Positions 36,609-45,487 of a stretch of DNA of 64,000 bases are shown one piece after another; position 1 is the stretch's first letter; every line of letters begins with the position of its first letter. The DNA is from Bacteroidales bacterium (GTDB lineage: Bacteria; Bacteroidota; Bacteroidia; Bacteroidales; F082), in NCBI GenBank assembly GCA_024400395.1, contig JAKSMW010000011.1:1-64000 (forward strand), written 5' to 3'. The position numbers and the translations under genes are program-made. The notes under the pieces are model-generated. The model did not search any database, had not been told where the DNA came from, and saw nothing but the letters and a program-made list of their open reading frames with translations.

Positions 36609-38735
36609 ATGAAAAAAACTAAAACATTATTAATAATAGGAGGCATTTTGATGTTGTCATCTTGCGAAAAACGTTATCAGATAAAGGAATATCCGTCCGC
36701 CGACCGTGATGAAACCGTCGTTGACGACTATTTCGGAACAAAAGTCGCTGACCCGTACCGTTGGCTCGAAAACGATACGTCAGCCGAAACGAACGCTTGG
36801 GTGGAAGCCCAGCGTCAGCTCACAAACGAATATTTGAGCCATATCCCTTATCGTGAGACGATAAAGAACAGGATGACCCAACTCGCTGACTATGAACGTT
36901 ATGGCGTGCCGTCAAAACGTTTCGGAAAATATTTCTACAGCAAGAACGACGGACTCCAGAACCAGAGCGTCATGTATGTGCAGAACGCTGACGGCGGCGA
37001 ACCGGAAGTGCTTCTCGACCCGAATAAACTCTCGGACGACGGGACAGTCTCGCTCGGAAGCACAAGTCTCTCGAACGACGGCAAATATCTCGCCTACACA
37101 ATCAACAGAAGCGGCTCCGACTGGGTCGAAATCTACGTGATGAACGTCGAGACAAGGGAACTCCTTGACGACCATATCGAATGGGCCAAGTTCACCGGCG
37201 CGTCGTGGTACAAGGACGGCTTCTTCTATGCCGCTTACGACAAGCCTGTCGAAGGCAAGGAGTTTTCAAATGTAAACGAAAATCACAAGATTTACTATCA
37301 TAAACTCGGTGATTCTCAGGAAAATGACGAGCTTTTCTATGAAAATCCCGACCAGCCGCGTTATTTCCACAGCGTCGGCCTGACTGATGATGAGCGTTAC
37401 ATGTTCCTTTACGAGAGCGGTCAGGGTGCCGGCCATACGTTGTGGATCCGCGACATGGAAGATGCTGACGGTAAGTTCGTCATGCTCGCCGGTGACATGG
37501 ATTTCCAGTATTCGCCGGTTGATGTCATCGCCGGCAAGTTGTATGTCCAGACAAATCAATCGGCTCCCAAAGGCAAGGTTTGTGTTGTGAGTCTCGATGA
37601 TTTAAGCAAGGCTGGCGTCGAGAACTGGGAACTGCTGATTCCTGAATCGGATAACGTGATGGTCTCGGCGCAGATGGCGGCAGGGAAGATGATTGTCACC
37701 TACGACCAGGACGCTTCCAACCACTCGTATGTGTGTGATTTGCAAGGCAGTGTGCTGCATGAAATAGCTTTCCCGACATTCGGCGCAGTCGGCATCGTCA
37801 GTCGCAGCGACGAGCAGGAGGTGTTTTACGCTTTCACGTCGTTCACCTTCCCGACGACGATTTACAAATACGATGTCGAAAAGAATGTCTCTGAAATCTT
37901 CCGCGCCCCGAAGGTGGATTTCAACCCCGAAGACTACGTCACCGAGCAGGTCTTCTTCAACAGCAAGGACGGCACCCGCATCCCTATGTTCCTGACTTAC
38001 AGGAAGGATGTCAATATGGACGGGAAGAATCCGACTTACATGTACGGCTACGGCGGTTTCAACATAACTTTGAATCCCGGCTTCTCGGTGATGCGCGTTC
38101 CTTTCCTCGAGCTGGGCGGCATTTACGCACAGGTGAACCTGCGCGGCGGCAACGAGTACGGCGAGGAATGGCATATCGCCGGAACCAAGTTGCAGAAACA
38201 GAACGTGTTCGACGACTTCATCTCGGCGGGCGAATATCTCGTTGAGAAGAATTACACGTCGCCCGACTATCTCGCCATCGTCGGCGGCTCAAACGGCGGC
38301 CTCCTCGTCGGGGCATGCGCCAACCAGCGTCCCGACCTGTTCAAAGTCGCCGTCCCTGAAGTCGGAGTGATGGACATGCTTCGTTACCATCTGTTTACGA
38401 TTGGCTGGAACTGGGCGAGCGACTACGGCACCAGTGCCGACAGCAAGGAGATGTTCGATGCGCTTTACGCATATTCGCCGTTGCACAACATCAAGAGCGG
38501 CGATGACGTACATTATCCGGCGATTATGGTGACGACCGCCGACCACGACGACCGCGTCGTCCCCGCGCATTCGTTCAAGTATGCGGCGACGTTGCAGGCG
38601 GCGCAAACCGGCGACGAACCGAAGATAATCCGTATCGATAGCAAGGCTGGCCACGGCGGCGGCAAGCCGATGGCGAAAGTCATCGAGGAACAGGCCGACA
38701 TCTATGCGTTCATATTGTATAATATGGGCAAGTAG
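36609..38735 (+). CDS. prolyl oligopeptidase family S9A lipoprotein
   Basis: A 708-residue serine peptidase that cleaves after proline in short peptides. A lipobox (MLSSC, Cys19) indicates envelope anchoring, unlike cytosolic POPs. N-terminal motif 'VADPYRWLENDTSAETNAWVEAQ', a seven-bladed propeller (about 80-430), then the alpha/beta hydrolase domain with Ser561 in 'IVGGSNGGLLVGA', Asp in 'TADHDDRVVPAHS' (about 647-648) and His682 in 'KAGHGGGKP'. Complete catalytic triad. Follows the Ca2+ ATPase gene by 8 bases; the cassette A regulator begins 18 bases after its stop. Confidence 0.93.
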   Translation: MKKTKTLLIIGGILMLSSCEKRYQIKEYPSADRDETVVDDYFGTKVADPYRWLENDTSAETNAWVEAQRQLTNEYLSHIPYRETIKNRMTQLADYERYGVPSKRFGKYFYSKNDGLQNQSVMYVQNADGGEPEVLLDPNKLSDDGTVSLGSTSLSNDGKYLAYTINRSGSDWVEIYVMNVETRELLDDHIEWAKFTGASWYKDGFFYAAYDKPVEGKEFSNVNENHKIYYHKLGDSQENDELFYENPDQPRYFHSVGLTDDERYMFLYESGQGAGHTLWIRDMEDADGKFVMLAGDMDFQYSPVDVIAGKLYVQTNQSAPKGKVCVVSLDDLSKAGVENWELLIPESDNVMVSAQMAAGKMIVTYDQDASNHSYVCDLQGSVLHEIAFPTFGAVGIVSRSDEQEVFYAFTSFTFPTTIYKYDVEKNVSEIFRAPKVDFNPEDYVTEQVFFNSKDGTRIPMFLTYRKDVNMDGKNPTYMYGYGGFNITLNPGFSVMRVPFLELGGIYAQVNLRGGNEYGEEWHIAGTKLQKQNVFDDFISAGEYLVEKNYTSPDYLAIVGGSNGGLLVGACANQRPDLFKVAVPEVGVMDMLRYHLFTIGWNWASDYGTSADSKEMFDALYAYSPLHNIKSGDDVHYPAIMVTTADHDDRVVPAHSFKYAATLQAAQTGDEPKIIRIDSKAGHGGGKPMAKVIEEQADIYAFILYNMGK

Positions 38736-38753
38736 TGTCATTTGTCTTTCGCC

Positions 38754-40505
38754 GTGAAAAACATTCTCGCCATATTGTCAATTCTCGTCGTCTTCGCCTC
38801 GTGTTCCGACAGGGCGGGCGGCTGGCATTCCGCGCCGGAGCTGCAAGCGGCGCACGAGCTGATGCAGGAACGGCCCGACAGCGCGTTGAAGGTGCTGGTT
38901 GGCTTCGACATCGCCGACAGCACGAGCCGCTCAGTCGTAAACGAATATCAGATACTTGTGGCGGAGGCGCTTTACAAGAACGATTATCAGCAGACCAACG
39001 CTCAGGCCGTCATTGACGCAACTGCATATTACGACAGCGTCTTTGAGAAATATCCGGAGAACAGCGGCCTCGCCTTCGAGACGGCGCGGGCGCACTACTA
39101 CAAGGCCGTCGGCGAGACGGAGGACGACGACATCGTGGCGGCGTGCGCCGACTACCTCAAGGCCGCCGACATCATGGAGGAGGCGTTCCCGGAGATTGCG
39201 AAGGCGGCGAGGAAGGGAGTGATGGGTGATGGTGATTATGAAAAAACAAGATTTGTCGGATTGATTTACAACAGGATAGGTGACCTGATGTTTGCCGAAT
39301 ATTATCACGAACAGGCTGCCGACAATTACAAGACCGCCCTGGATTACGCAAAATGTATTAGTAATACCACAATGGTCACAGTATTGTTGAGAGATATTGG
39401 TACTTCATATTACCTTGGCGATTTGCCAGACAGTGCAATGTTTTATTATAGGCGGGCGTTGGATGCGGGAGACGGATATGAAAATCTGAAATGCAGCATA
39501 AACATCACAAGGGCTTCAATATATTACGAGAAAGGTCTTGCCGACAGCGCATACTCACTGTTAAAAATGAACATGCTATCACCTGACAGTTCAACTTCGA
39601 CCCAGACGTATTATACAATGGGCAGGATATTGTACATGGATAAAAATTATGATTCCGCGGCGTTTTACCTCAAACCGTGTTTCGAGCATGGGAACAAGTT
39701 CATGAGACTGTCGTCCGCACAGATGCTCGCCGAGATATACGGCCTCGTAGGGAGCAATGACAATGCGGCCTTCTACAACAAGTTTGTCTCGGACAACGCA
39801 ATAAAGGAAATCAACAGGAACGTGAAGACAAAAAGCCTCATTGACTTGTATGACAATTACAGGACAGAAAAGCACAAGCGAAAAATAAAGCATCAGGTCT
39901 TGTCGTATTCGCTCATTGCTGCTTTCATCGCGGCTGCCTTGTTAGTTGCACTATGTGTCATCCACCGCAGACAGAAAAAGCGGCTTGCCCATGATGCCAA
40001 CTGGCGTCTTTCTGTCGCTAACGGCAAGCTCGAAAGCGCACGGCGTAAATTAAGCGAGCAGCAGGACGCCATCAGGACGAAAGACAAGGAAATAGAGACC
40101 ATGCGCCGATCGACAGCCAGTCAGAAGACCGAAGAACGCCTGCGTTCCTTCCGCGCCTCCGATATATGCGCCACCGTAATGTCGCGCATCAATGAACTTG
40201 ACGCAAGAGGAATCAAACTCACCGAACTCGAACCGCTCACAAGCAGCGAACTTTCGGAGCTGCGCCGCGCCGCCGACAACTGCCTCAACAAATTCACTGG
40301 CAGAATTACGGGCAAATACCCCAAACTGAACATTGATGACTTGAACTATCTCTGCTTGTGTCTGCTCGGTGTGCCAAATAGTGCCATGCCGATGTTACTC
40401 GGCAAAAGCCGCAGCACCGTCTGGGACAGAGCGAAGAAAATAGCCTCAATAATGGACATAAAGCCAAACGAAACCATCGTACAGGTCTTGACAACCATGA
40501 TTTAA
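38754..40505 (+). CDS. membrane TPR-HTH regulator, cassette A
   Basis: About 583 residues from a GTG start. That start aligns with the ATG of the paralog at 45488; the open frame extends to TTG at 38742. Layout: lipoprotein-like signal (VVFASC, Cys17), a TPR-rich presumed periplasmic region (20-350), one membrane segment near 384-404 ('SLIAAFIAAALLVALCVI'), a basic/coiled-coil stretch (405-460), and a C-terminal HTH ('LNYLCLCLLGVPNSAMPMLLGKSRSTVWDRAKKI', shown as about 528-566). It looks like a one-component regulator that senses outside the cytoplasm and binds DNA inside. Its first 165 residues are almost identical to the cassette B protein, the rest is not. No intact -7 box here, so it may depend on the upstream operon. 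Ligand unknown. Confidence 0.82.
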   Translation: MKNILAILSILVVFASCSDRAGGWHSAPELQAAHELMQERPDSALKVLVGFDIADSTSRSVVNEYQILVAEALYKNDYQQTNAQAVIDATAYYDSVFEKYPENSGLAFETARAHYYKAVGETEDDDIVAACADYLKAADIMEEAFPEIAKAARKGVMGDGDYEKTRFVGLIYNRIGDLMFAEYYHEQAADNYKTALDYAKCISNTTMVTVLLRDIGTSYYLGDLPDSAMFYYRRALDAGDGYENLKCSINITRASIYYEKGLADSAYSLLKMNMLSPDSSTSTQTYYTMGRILYMDKNYDSAAFYLKPCFEHGNKFMRLSSAQMLAEIYGLVGSNDNAAFYNKFVSDNAIKEINRNVKTKSLIDLYDNYRTEKHKRKIKHQVLSYSLIAAFIAAALLVALCVIHRRQKKRLAHDANWRLSVANGKLESARRKLSEQQDAIRTKDKEIETMRRSTASQKTEERLRSFRASDICATVMSRINELDARGIKLTELEPLTSSELSELRRAADNCLNKFTGRITGKYPKLNIDDLNYLCLCLLGVPNSAMPMLLGKSRSTVWDRAKKIASIMDIKPNETIVQVLTTMI

Positions 40506-40595
40506 CGGCTTGTAACATATTGTTTTACAAGTTGATAACTTGTTTTTTCGAACAAATTGAACAATTTTTATTGCATAAAACCAAAATTACCATTG

Positions 40596-40603
40596 TATTT
40601 TTG
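40596..40603 (+). promoter_or_regulatory. -7 box of DUF3244 gene A
   Basis: TATTTTTG, ending 24 bases before the ATG at 40628. The equivalent gene in cassette B has the same box at nearly the same distance. Confidence 0.55.
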
Positions 40604-40627
40604 TGGGAAAAATAAACACAAAAGTAT

Positions 40628-41002
40628 ATGGTAAAACGAAAGACACTACTGATTGTATTGGCTGTTATATTTACATCGACAGCGACAAGAGCCAGCATTT
40701 CAACATTCAATGGTGAACCATTGTCAATACTAGTTCAGACGTTAGGAGGTTTGGACAACAAGTCCAACCCACCAGTCTCCGCCTCCATCGACGGCCACGC
40801 GCTAACCATTTACATTAACGAGAACGTGGGCATAGCGCACATCGTCGTCACCAACTCGAACGGCGTCTATATCGACCGCGACAACATCCTTCACACGCCC
40901 GACATGGCGACGCTGCTCATCGAGGACGAGGGCTTCTACACGGTGACGATAACACTGAACAACGGCGATGTTTATTATGGTGATTTCATGGTGACAGAGT
41001 AA
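40628..41002 (+). CDS. small secreted DUF3244 protein, cassette A
   Basis: A 124-residue exported protein with a signal peptide ('MVKRKTLLIVLAVIFTSTATRA'). The last 75 residues form a DUF3244 Ig-like beta-sandwich ('SASIDGHALTIYINENVG', 'VVTNSNGVYIDRDNIL', 'FYTVTITLNNGDVYYGDF'). DUF3244 proteins are small Bacteroidales exports of unknown function. The core is nearly identical to the cassette B copy at 47389, while signal peptide and linker are unrelated. It follows the TPR-HTH regulator after 122 bases and has its own promoter. No T9SS tail or lipobox. It could be a ligand, inhibitor or adhesin subunit; all of that is inference. Confidence 0.8.
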   Translation: MVKRKTLLIVLAVIFTSTATRASISTFNGEPLSILVQTLGGLDNKSNPPVSASIDGHALTIYINENVGIAHIVVTNSNGVYIDRDNILHTPDMATLLIEDEGFYTVTITLNNGDVYYGDFMVTE

Positions 41003-41203
41003 TGGAGGGATTTATGTTTACACAACTGAAATTCATCATATTCAGCCTTCCTCACGGCATTGTCCATCGTCGGCGCGGGAGGCGGTGAAATGGAGAAAAC
41101 CAAGACGGCGGCGGAAGACCCGCGGCGCACGGCGGGACGGAGGCCGGGACAACGGAAAAAGAAATATACATGTGCGGAAAAAATTAATCTAAAATATAAC
41201 ATA
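41003..41203. other. GC-rich gap, possible coding remnant
   Basis: Between DUF3244 A and the next lipoprotein. About 41,050-41,155 is strikingly GC-rich against AT-rich flanks and stays open in frame with the downstream gene, but it has no plausible start or domain. It may be leftover coding DNA from a rearrangement. Confidence 0.4.
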
Positions 41204-42184
41204 ATGAAGAATTATTTAAAACTCGCCACAGTTGCAGTGGCATTGGTGATGGTGACAGCCATCGTAGTGACATTCGAAGCATGCAGGAAAGACAAAATCT
41301 CCAGCAACATTGAAGGCAAGATCAATGAAGGAATTGTTTATCAACAGAATATAGCGGACAGGGAGACTTATATCATCGATTTCAAGAAGAAGTACCTTTC
41401 CGGTTCAAAGAGCGACGAGGTCATGACTGCGGAAAACGCCAATGCGTTCCTGTTCGACCTGCTCAACTTCGATTTCTGCAATCTCAACGTTGATTATTCG
41501 CATGTTACGTATGAGACAACAAGTTACGATGTCAGCGTTAAAGACGGCATGATTGGCATCGGCGACTTTGCCGCCCTCTATTCACAAGTGTCATCACACG
41601 TGCGCGAATATTACCACAGCCTCAACGTAATCAATCCAAACTACCTGTACATGAAACCAGAGATTGATTACGAGGATGGTGCGCCAACAGCCACCGTAAC
41701 CGTAACCGCTGCATTGTCAAGCGGTTTTTATCCCAAAAACGACGCTGAATTCGACAGCACACTTTGCGACCATTTCCCACCAGGTACATTGTATGATTGG
41801 GAAGATGCGGCAGATACATTGGAATACTATACCAATTTGCATGCTGCCTACTCGAACAGCATGATAAGCTACGGAAGATATTACTTTACAAATATTTCAG
41901 TAAGAGAATTCCCTTACACGGAATATCCCGGAATGTTCAATAGCCATGGATGGTATTTTTACTTGACTTATATAAGCAATGATGATATGTGTATCTTGTT
42001 GAACAATTACATAAATTATGCTCGAAGTGGAATAACATTAGCTAGAGTTATAGTTTGTGTGAATATAGAAGCATTCATGGCAAATCCAGGTAAAAGAGAG
42101 TCTAATGATTCAAATACAGCGAACCACTACATGACGGTGACATACGGAGATGTTGCAAGTACAAATACTGAACCGAATTTATAA
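41204..42184 (+). CDS. putative lipoprotein of unknown function
   Basis: A 326-residue protein. The N-terminus 'MKNYLKLATVAVALVMVT' with a following 'VTFEACRKDK' is a lipoprotein-type signal (Cys about 28). The start at 41204 is chosen because it begins this signal; the open frame upstream to 41060 encodes basic, low-complexity sequence. The body has no domain I recognise; it is rich in Tyr/Asn/Asp and carries 'YMKPEIDYEDGAPTATVTV'. It lies between DUF3244 A and a T9SS protein, apparently in the same transcript, so it probably belongs to cassette A's surface output. Confidence 0.7.
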   Translation: MKNYLKLATVAVALVMVTAIVVTFEACRKDKISSNIEGKINEGIVYQQNIADRETYIIDFKKKYLSGSKSDEVMTAENANAFLFDLLNFDFCNLNVDYSHVTYETTSYDVSVKDGMIGIGDFAALYSQVSSHVREYYHSLNVINPNYLYMKPEIDYEDGAPTATVTVTAALSSGFYPKNDAEFDSTLCDHFPPGTLYDWEDAADTLEYYTNLHAAYSNSMISYGRYYFTNISVREFPYTEYPGMFNSHGWYFYLTYISNDDMCILLNNYINYARSGITLARVIVCVNIEAFMANPGKRESNDSNTANHYMTVTYGDVASTNTEPNL

Positions 42185-42220
42185 AAATATGTGACCCCAA
42201 CTTTAAAAAGTGGAATTATC

Positions 42221-43678
42221 ATGAAGGAAAGACTTATTCTAACCCTTTCAATCGTGATGCTCGCCGTGGCGGGCGTGGCGCAGAACTACAGCACAATGAT
42301 TCACCACGGGAGCGACACATGGAGGCTGCACCAATGCTACAATATCATTGAGGCGAGCGACGGAAGCGTCATCGTTGGCGAGAACCTCTACGATGAAGAT
42401 CTGTGGGATGTCGGCAAGTATCTCTACAAGCTTGATTCAGAAGCACAGGTGACAGATTCGGTGTTCACCTTTACGAACACCGTCAACAGTGTGCATCCAG
42501 TGCTGAGAGACCCTTTCAATGACGACAACAACATCATAACGTCGTTTTACGAGGAGAACGGCAACAATTATTTCAGCAGAGTGTGTTTCAACGACAACCT
42601 TGAAATCACGGAGGTGTCGGAGAAACAGATAGAGATACCCGGACTTTGGAACTCATACGGCCAGAAGAATTATCTTGTGAACGGAGACCACGACATAGTC
42701 GTTCACGGCTCTGATACCGACTCCACGGAGATGTTTTTCGTGTTCGGCCTCGACGGTGAGACAAAATATGTATCCGAGCCGGTCAGAAGGACTGACAGGT
42801 GGCTGCCTAATCAGTCGTTGTTCACGATCAGCGACACACCACGGCGTTACGGCATGCTGAAGCATACTTCAAACTGCAATGAGTTTGTTGAAGTGTTTGA
42901 CGACAGATTCCAGCGGTTGGGTGAACATGTCATTCCTAAAATCAACGGTTACCAAACGTATGGCGGCTTATATTTTCAGGCGGTCGGCGTTGACGACGGA
43001 TGTTTCCTTGTCACCTCTGAGATGTTCAAGGTGTCTCCTAACGGGATTATGTTGCATGCTCGAATGATAATCAAATTTAACAGCGACTTTGAGGTGACGG
43101 CGACACATACAATTGAAAGTGGAGAGGAGGACATGATTAGCTACAGGAACATTGCCGTCACCGATGACGGGCGCGTGTATTTCGTGTGGCTTAAGGCCGA
43201 ATCCGGCATCAAGCGCAGCATTGTGGTTGACTGCCTTGACACCGACCTCAACCTCGAATGGGAGAGGGTGTGCCATACCGAGCCGAATGCAGACTGCTTC
43301 GGGATGCAGACGCTCTCCAACGGTGGTTTGGCCATCTGTGGGCAAGGCTACACGAACATATTTGCCGTTAATGAGGTCAAGGATTTCTTTGTCGTCATCT
43401 TCGATGATGAAGGCTGGTCGGTGAACGAGAACTGCAATGCCGTCCCGTTCCTCTGCTACCCCAACCCGGCCTCCAACACGCTGCACGTGGACATCTCGCC
43501 AGACGTGGCAGACCAAGTGAGCGAAATCAGCCTCTTCGACATCTCCGGCCGTCTCGTTAAGGCTCAACAGTCCGGCTTCGGGAGCATCGACATCAGCGGC
43601 CTCGCGCCGGGAATGTACGTGATGAAGGTCGCGCTCGACGGCGGGAAGGTGTTCGAGGAGAAAATCGTGAAGAAATAG
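42221..43678 (+). CDS. T9SS-secreted protein of unknown function, cassette A
   Basis: A 485-residue exported protein. Signal peptide 'MKERLILTLSIVMLAVAGVAQ' sets the start at 42221; a GTG at 42191 would extend past it. The body is likely a beta-propeller: repeats of the type 'DDNNIITSFYEENGNN', 'VVHGSDTDSTEMFF', 'AVTDDGRVYFVWLK', 'LSNGGLAICGQGYTN' recur about every 50 residues. The last 75 residues are a T9SS type A sorting domain ('CYPNPASNTLHV', 'SLFDISGRLVKAQQSGFGS', 'MYVMKVALDGGKVF'). The tail is almost identical to that of the GLUG protein at 50793 although the bodies are unrelated. Followed by a strong terminator. Confidence 0.82.
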   Translation: MKERLILTLSIVMLAVAGVAQNYSTMIHHGSDTWRLHQCYNIIEASDGSVIVGENLYDEDLWDVGKYLYKLDSEAQVTDSVFTFTNTVNSVHPVLRDPFNDDNNIITSFYEENGNNYFSRVCFNDNLEITEVSEKQIEIPGLWNSYGQKNYLVNGDHDIVVHGSDTDSTEMFFVFGLDGETKYVSEPVRRTDRWLPNQSLFTISDTPRRYGMLKHTSNCNEFVEVFDDRFQRLGEHVIPKINGYQTYGGLYFQAVGVDDGCFLVTSEMFKVSPNGIMLHARMIIKFNSDFEVTATHTIESGEEDMISYRNIAVTDDGRVYFVWLKAESGIKRSIVVDCLDTDLNLEWERVCHTEPNADCFGMQTLSNGGLAICGQGYTNIFAVNEVKDFFVVIFDDEGWSVNENCNAVPFLCYPNPASNTLHVDISPDVADQVSEISLFDISGRLVKAQQSGFGSIDISGLAPGMYVMKVALDGGKVFEEKIVKK

Positions 43679-43693
43679 TGAAACCGCCTTTCA

Positions 43694-43755
43694 CGCCGAT
43701 ACGCCGCGGAAATTGCAAAAAAAATCTAAATTTCGCGGCGTACCGGCGTTTTTTT
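43694..43755 (+). terminator. terminator of cassette A
   Basis: Outer CGCCG/CGGCG arms and an inner stem of about 14 pairs (TACGCCGCG..AAATT with AATTTCGCGGCGTA, one bulged G), loop rich in A, followed by seven T at 43749-43755. Confidence 0.85.
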
Positions 43756-43805
43756 GTTGTGCGAGTCAAAATTCAATGTGGTGCAATTTATTGGAGATAA
43801 AGTGA

Positions 43806-44090
43806 TTAACGACGGGGGTGCATCAGCGGTTTTGTTAAGTTCAACGTTCTGGTCACAATCCCTTTATTATCTGTTTGAAGTCGCGTCCGTCGTTGATTTT
43901 GCCCCTGATTCGCTGGCAGCGTTTCTGGAATGACTTCAGTTCCACGCCGCACAGCTTCGCCGTCGTCGAGTCGCTGAAACCGGGCATGCAGCCGGTACAA
44001 CGTGTCGCCGACATCGTCAGCATCATTGCAGGCGACAAAAACAAACATGGAAAGAAACACTATGGCTGAAAAACATAAAAATCTACGCAT
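43806..44090 (-). CDS. small putative lipoprotein, possibly frameshifted
   Basis: A 94-residue open frame. 'MRRFLCFSAIVFLSMFVFVACNDADD' is a convincing lipoprotein signal (lipobox FVAC), and a minus-strand -7 box at 44110-44117 ends about 20 bases before the ATG. The rest is Arg-rich and unlike a folded domain. In the next frame the DNA (43853-44044) encodes 'STTAKLCGVELKSFQKRC', which looks more protein-like, so a frameshift after the signal peptide is possible. Unrelated to the neighbours; function unknown. Confidence 0.45.
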   Translation of the reverse strand: MRRFLCFSAIVFLSMFVFVACNDADDVGDTLYRLHARFQRLDDGEAVRRGTEVIPETLPANQGQNQRRTRLQTDNKGIVTRTLNLTKPLMHPRR

Positions 44091-44109
44091 GATATCGATA
44101 TTTTGGCTG

Positions 44110-44117
44110 CAAAGATA
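44110..44117 (-). promoter_or_regulatory. -7 box for the small lipoprotein frame
   Basis: TATCTTTG on the minus strand, 20 bases before the ATG at 44090. Confidence 0.5.
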
Positions 44118-44267
44118 TATGTTTTTTCGCAAATATCGCGATTTTTTTGGAGACATTTTTTGTGGTGCGAAATATTATTGTCTTGATTTTCAATAACCTG
44201 AAAAGAAAAATTGGCGACAATTAGGGGGTTGACGCTCCGGGATGTGAAAAGCGTCTTGGCTTTTGCA

Positions 44268-44275
44268 TATTTTTG
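44268..44275 (+). promoter_or_regulatory. -7 box of DUF6261-like gene
   Basis: TATTTTTG, about 52 bases before the ATG at 44328. An in-frame ATG at 44211 lies upstream of this box and is rejected as start. Confidence 0.45.
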
Positions 44276-44327
44276 CCGTCGGAAATATCCAGACAACATT
44301 CATACGTTAAACCTAAACATTAAGACA

Positions 44328-45029
44328 ATGAACAACGACAGATTGACATTAGCTCTGCGTAACACAGAGATGGCCGATGCGACAAAGGTCTTCATCGCCG
44401 AGACAAAGAAACACGAGAACGACGCCGCCGTCACGGGGCTTGTGAACCAGATCGAGGAACTCTGCGAGACCCTCATCGATGTGAACAGCATCATCCTGTT
44501 CGACCATCAGGTGAAAGAGAACACCACCCAGCTCAACGCCGGCTTCACCGCCATCAGGGAATTGATAGACGGCTTCGCCAAATCACCGAAGCAGGAGTTG
44601 AGAGCCGCCGCCGCCAAAGCCAAGACAGTCACCGACTCACACAAGAACTTCCTGCGGCTCAGCAGATCGGAGAAGACCGCCGACGCGCTCGCACTGATAC
44701 AGGACTTCTCCGTCGATGAGATGAAAGAGGCGGTCGCTATCATCCCCACGTTGGCGGAGTGTCTCGCAAACTTCAAGAGCTTGGCAGAGTCACTTGGCCG
44801 GAAACGTTTAGACGAGATGACCGAAAAGAACAGGTCGAAAAGCGTCAAGCCGTCGGTGACAGCGAGGCAGATCGCCGACATCATCAACAACAAAATCATG
44901 GTGCTCGTCGCCGCCAACGCCATCAACGACCCCGGCAGATACCAGGCCGAACTGGACGCGCTGAAAGGAATCATCGGGCAGTACAACGCAATCGCACGAA
45001 GCCGCAGACCACAAAAAGCAACAAAATGA
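44328..45029 (+). CDS. DUF6261-like helical protein
   Basis: A 233-residue, soluble, almost wholly alpha-helical protein without signal peptide. It resembles the DUF6261 family of Bacteroidales, judged from overall character: 'ALRNTEMADATKVFIAETKKHE', a conserved 'EELCETLIDVN' helix, 'RAAAAKAKTVTDSHKN', and a C-terminal 'RYQAELDALKGIIGQYNAIA'. Members often occur in multiple copies per genome next to repeats; function is unknown. It ends just 10 bases before the first unit of the 41-base tandem array, which may have been mobilised or maintained together with it. Confidence 0.7.
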   Translation: MNNDRLTLALRNTEMADATKVFIAETKKHENDAAVTGLVNQIEELCETLIDVNSIILFDHQVKENTTQLNAGFTAIRELIDGFAKSPKQELRAAAAKAKTVTDSHKNFLRLSRSEKTADALALIQDFSVDEMKEAVAIIPTLAECLANFKSLAESLGRKRLDEMTEKNRSKSVKPSVTARQIADIINNKIMVLVAANAINDPGRYQAELDALKGIIGQYNAIARSRRPQKATK

Positions 45030-45038
45030 GATGAAAAA

Positions 45039-45381
45039 GACGTGGCTACGTCCAATTTCTGTGAAAAACTCAGAAAAAAGACGTAGCTACGTCAATTTCG
45101 TGTAAAAAACTCGGAAAAAAGACGTAGCCACGTCAATTTCGTGTAAAAAACTCGGAAAAAAGACGTAGCCACGTCAATTTCGTATAAAAAACTCAAAAAA
45201 AGGACGTAGCTACGTCAATTTCGTGTAAAAAACTCGGAAAAAGGACGTAGCCACGTCAATTTCGTGTAAAAAACTCAAAAAAAGGACGTAGCCACGTCAA
45301 TTTCGTGTAAAAAACTCGGAAAAAGGACGTAGCTACGTCAATTTCGTGTAAATAACTCAAAAAAAGGGACGTAGCCACGTC
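45039..45381. repeat. nine-copy 41-base tandem repeat with palindromic core
   Basis: A GACGTRGCYACGTC core occurs nine times, starting at 45039, 45080, 45121, 45162, 45203, 45244, 45285, 45326 and 45368: a spacing of exactly 41, with 42 for the last. Between cores lies a conserved AATTTCGTGTAAAAAACTC segment and an A-run. Four cores are perfect or near-perfect palindromes (GACGTAGCTACGTC), the others differ by one base. The last core is followed by CTTTTT, and with the A-run in front makes a longer hairpin. Intervening sequences are the same in each copy, so this is not CRISPR. Confidence 0.95.
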
Positions 45382-45474
45382 TTTTTGGTGCGAGAATTAG
45401 AGAGGAGAGTCCGCCATACCATGGTCAGGTACTTTATAAACTTTACAACTTTATAAACTTTCAAACTTTTTTTG
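45382..45474. other. gap between the array and regulator B
   Basis: About 45,430-45,473 is made of degenerate ACTTTATAAACTTT units, similar to 24,531-24,565. No coding signal. Confidence 0.4.
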
Positions 45475-45482
45475 TATCTTTG
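45475..45482 (+). promoter_or_regulatory. -7 box immediately before regulator B
   Basis: TATCTTTG ends only 5 bases before the ATG at 45488. If used, transcription would begin at or within a base or two of the start codon, giving a leaderless message. Confidence 0.6.
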
Positions 45483-45487
45483 CCGCC

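Noticed and set aside
37602..38174. 190-codon minus-strand frame in the prolyl oligopeptidase gene
   Set aside because: Antisense shadow in GC-richer coding DNA with no domain.
40628..41002. DUF3244 proteins as C10-protease (streptopain) inhibitors
   Set aside because: No C10 protease is in the window and I could not recall firm evidence for such a role; left as unknown.
44211..44327. N-terminal extension of the DUF6261-like gene
   Set aside because: A -7 box (44268-44275) lies inside it, and the extension has no family-like sequence; the start at 44328 is better.
45039..45381. CRISPR array
   Set aside because: Spacing is regular, but the sequences between the cores are the same in each unit and there are no cas genes; it is a tandem repeat.
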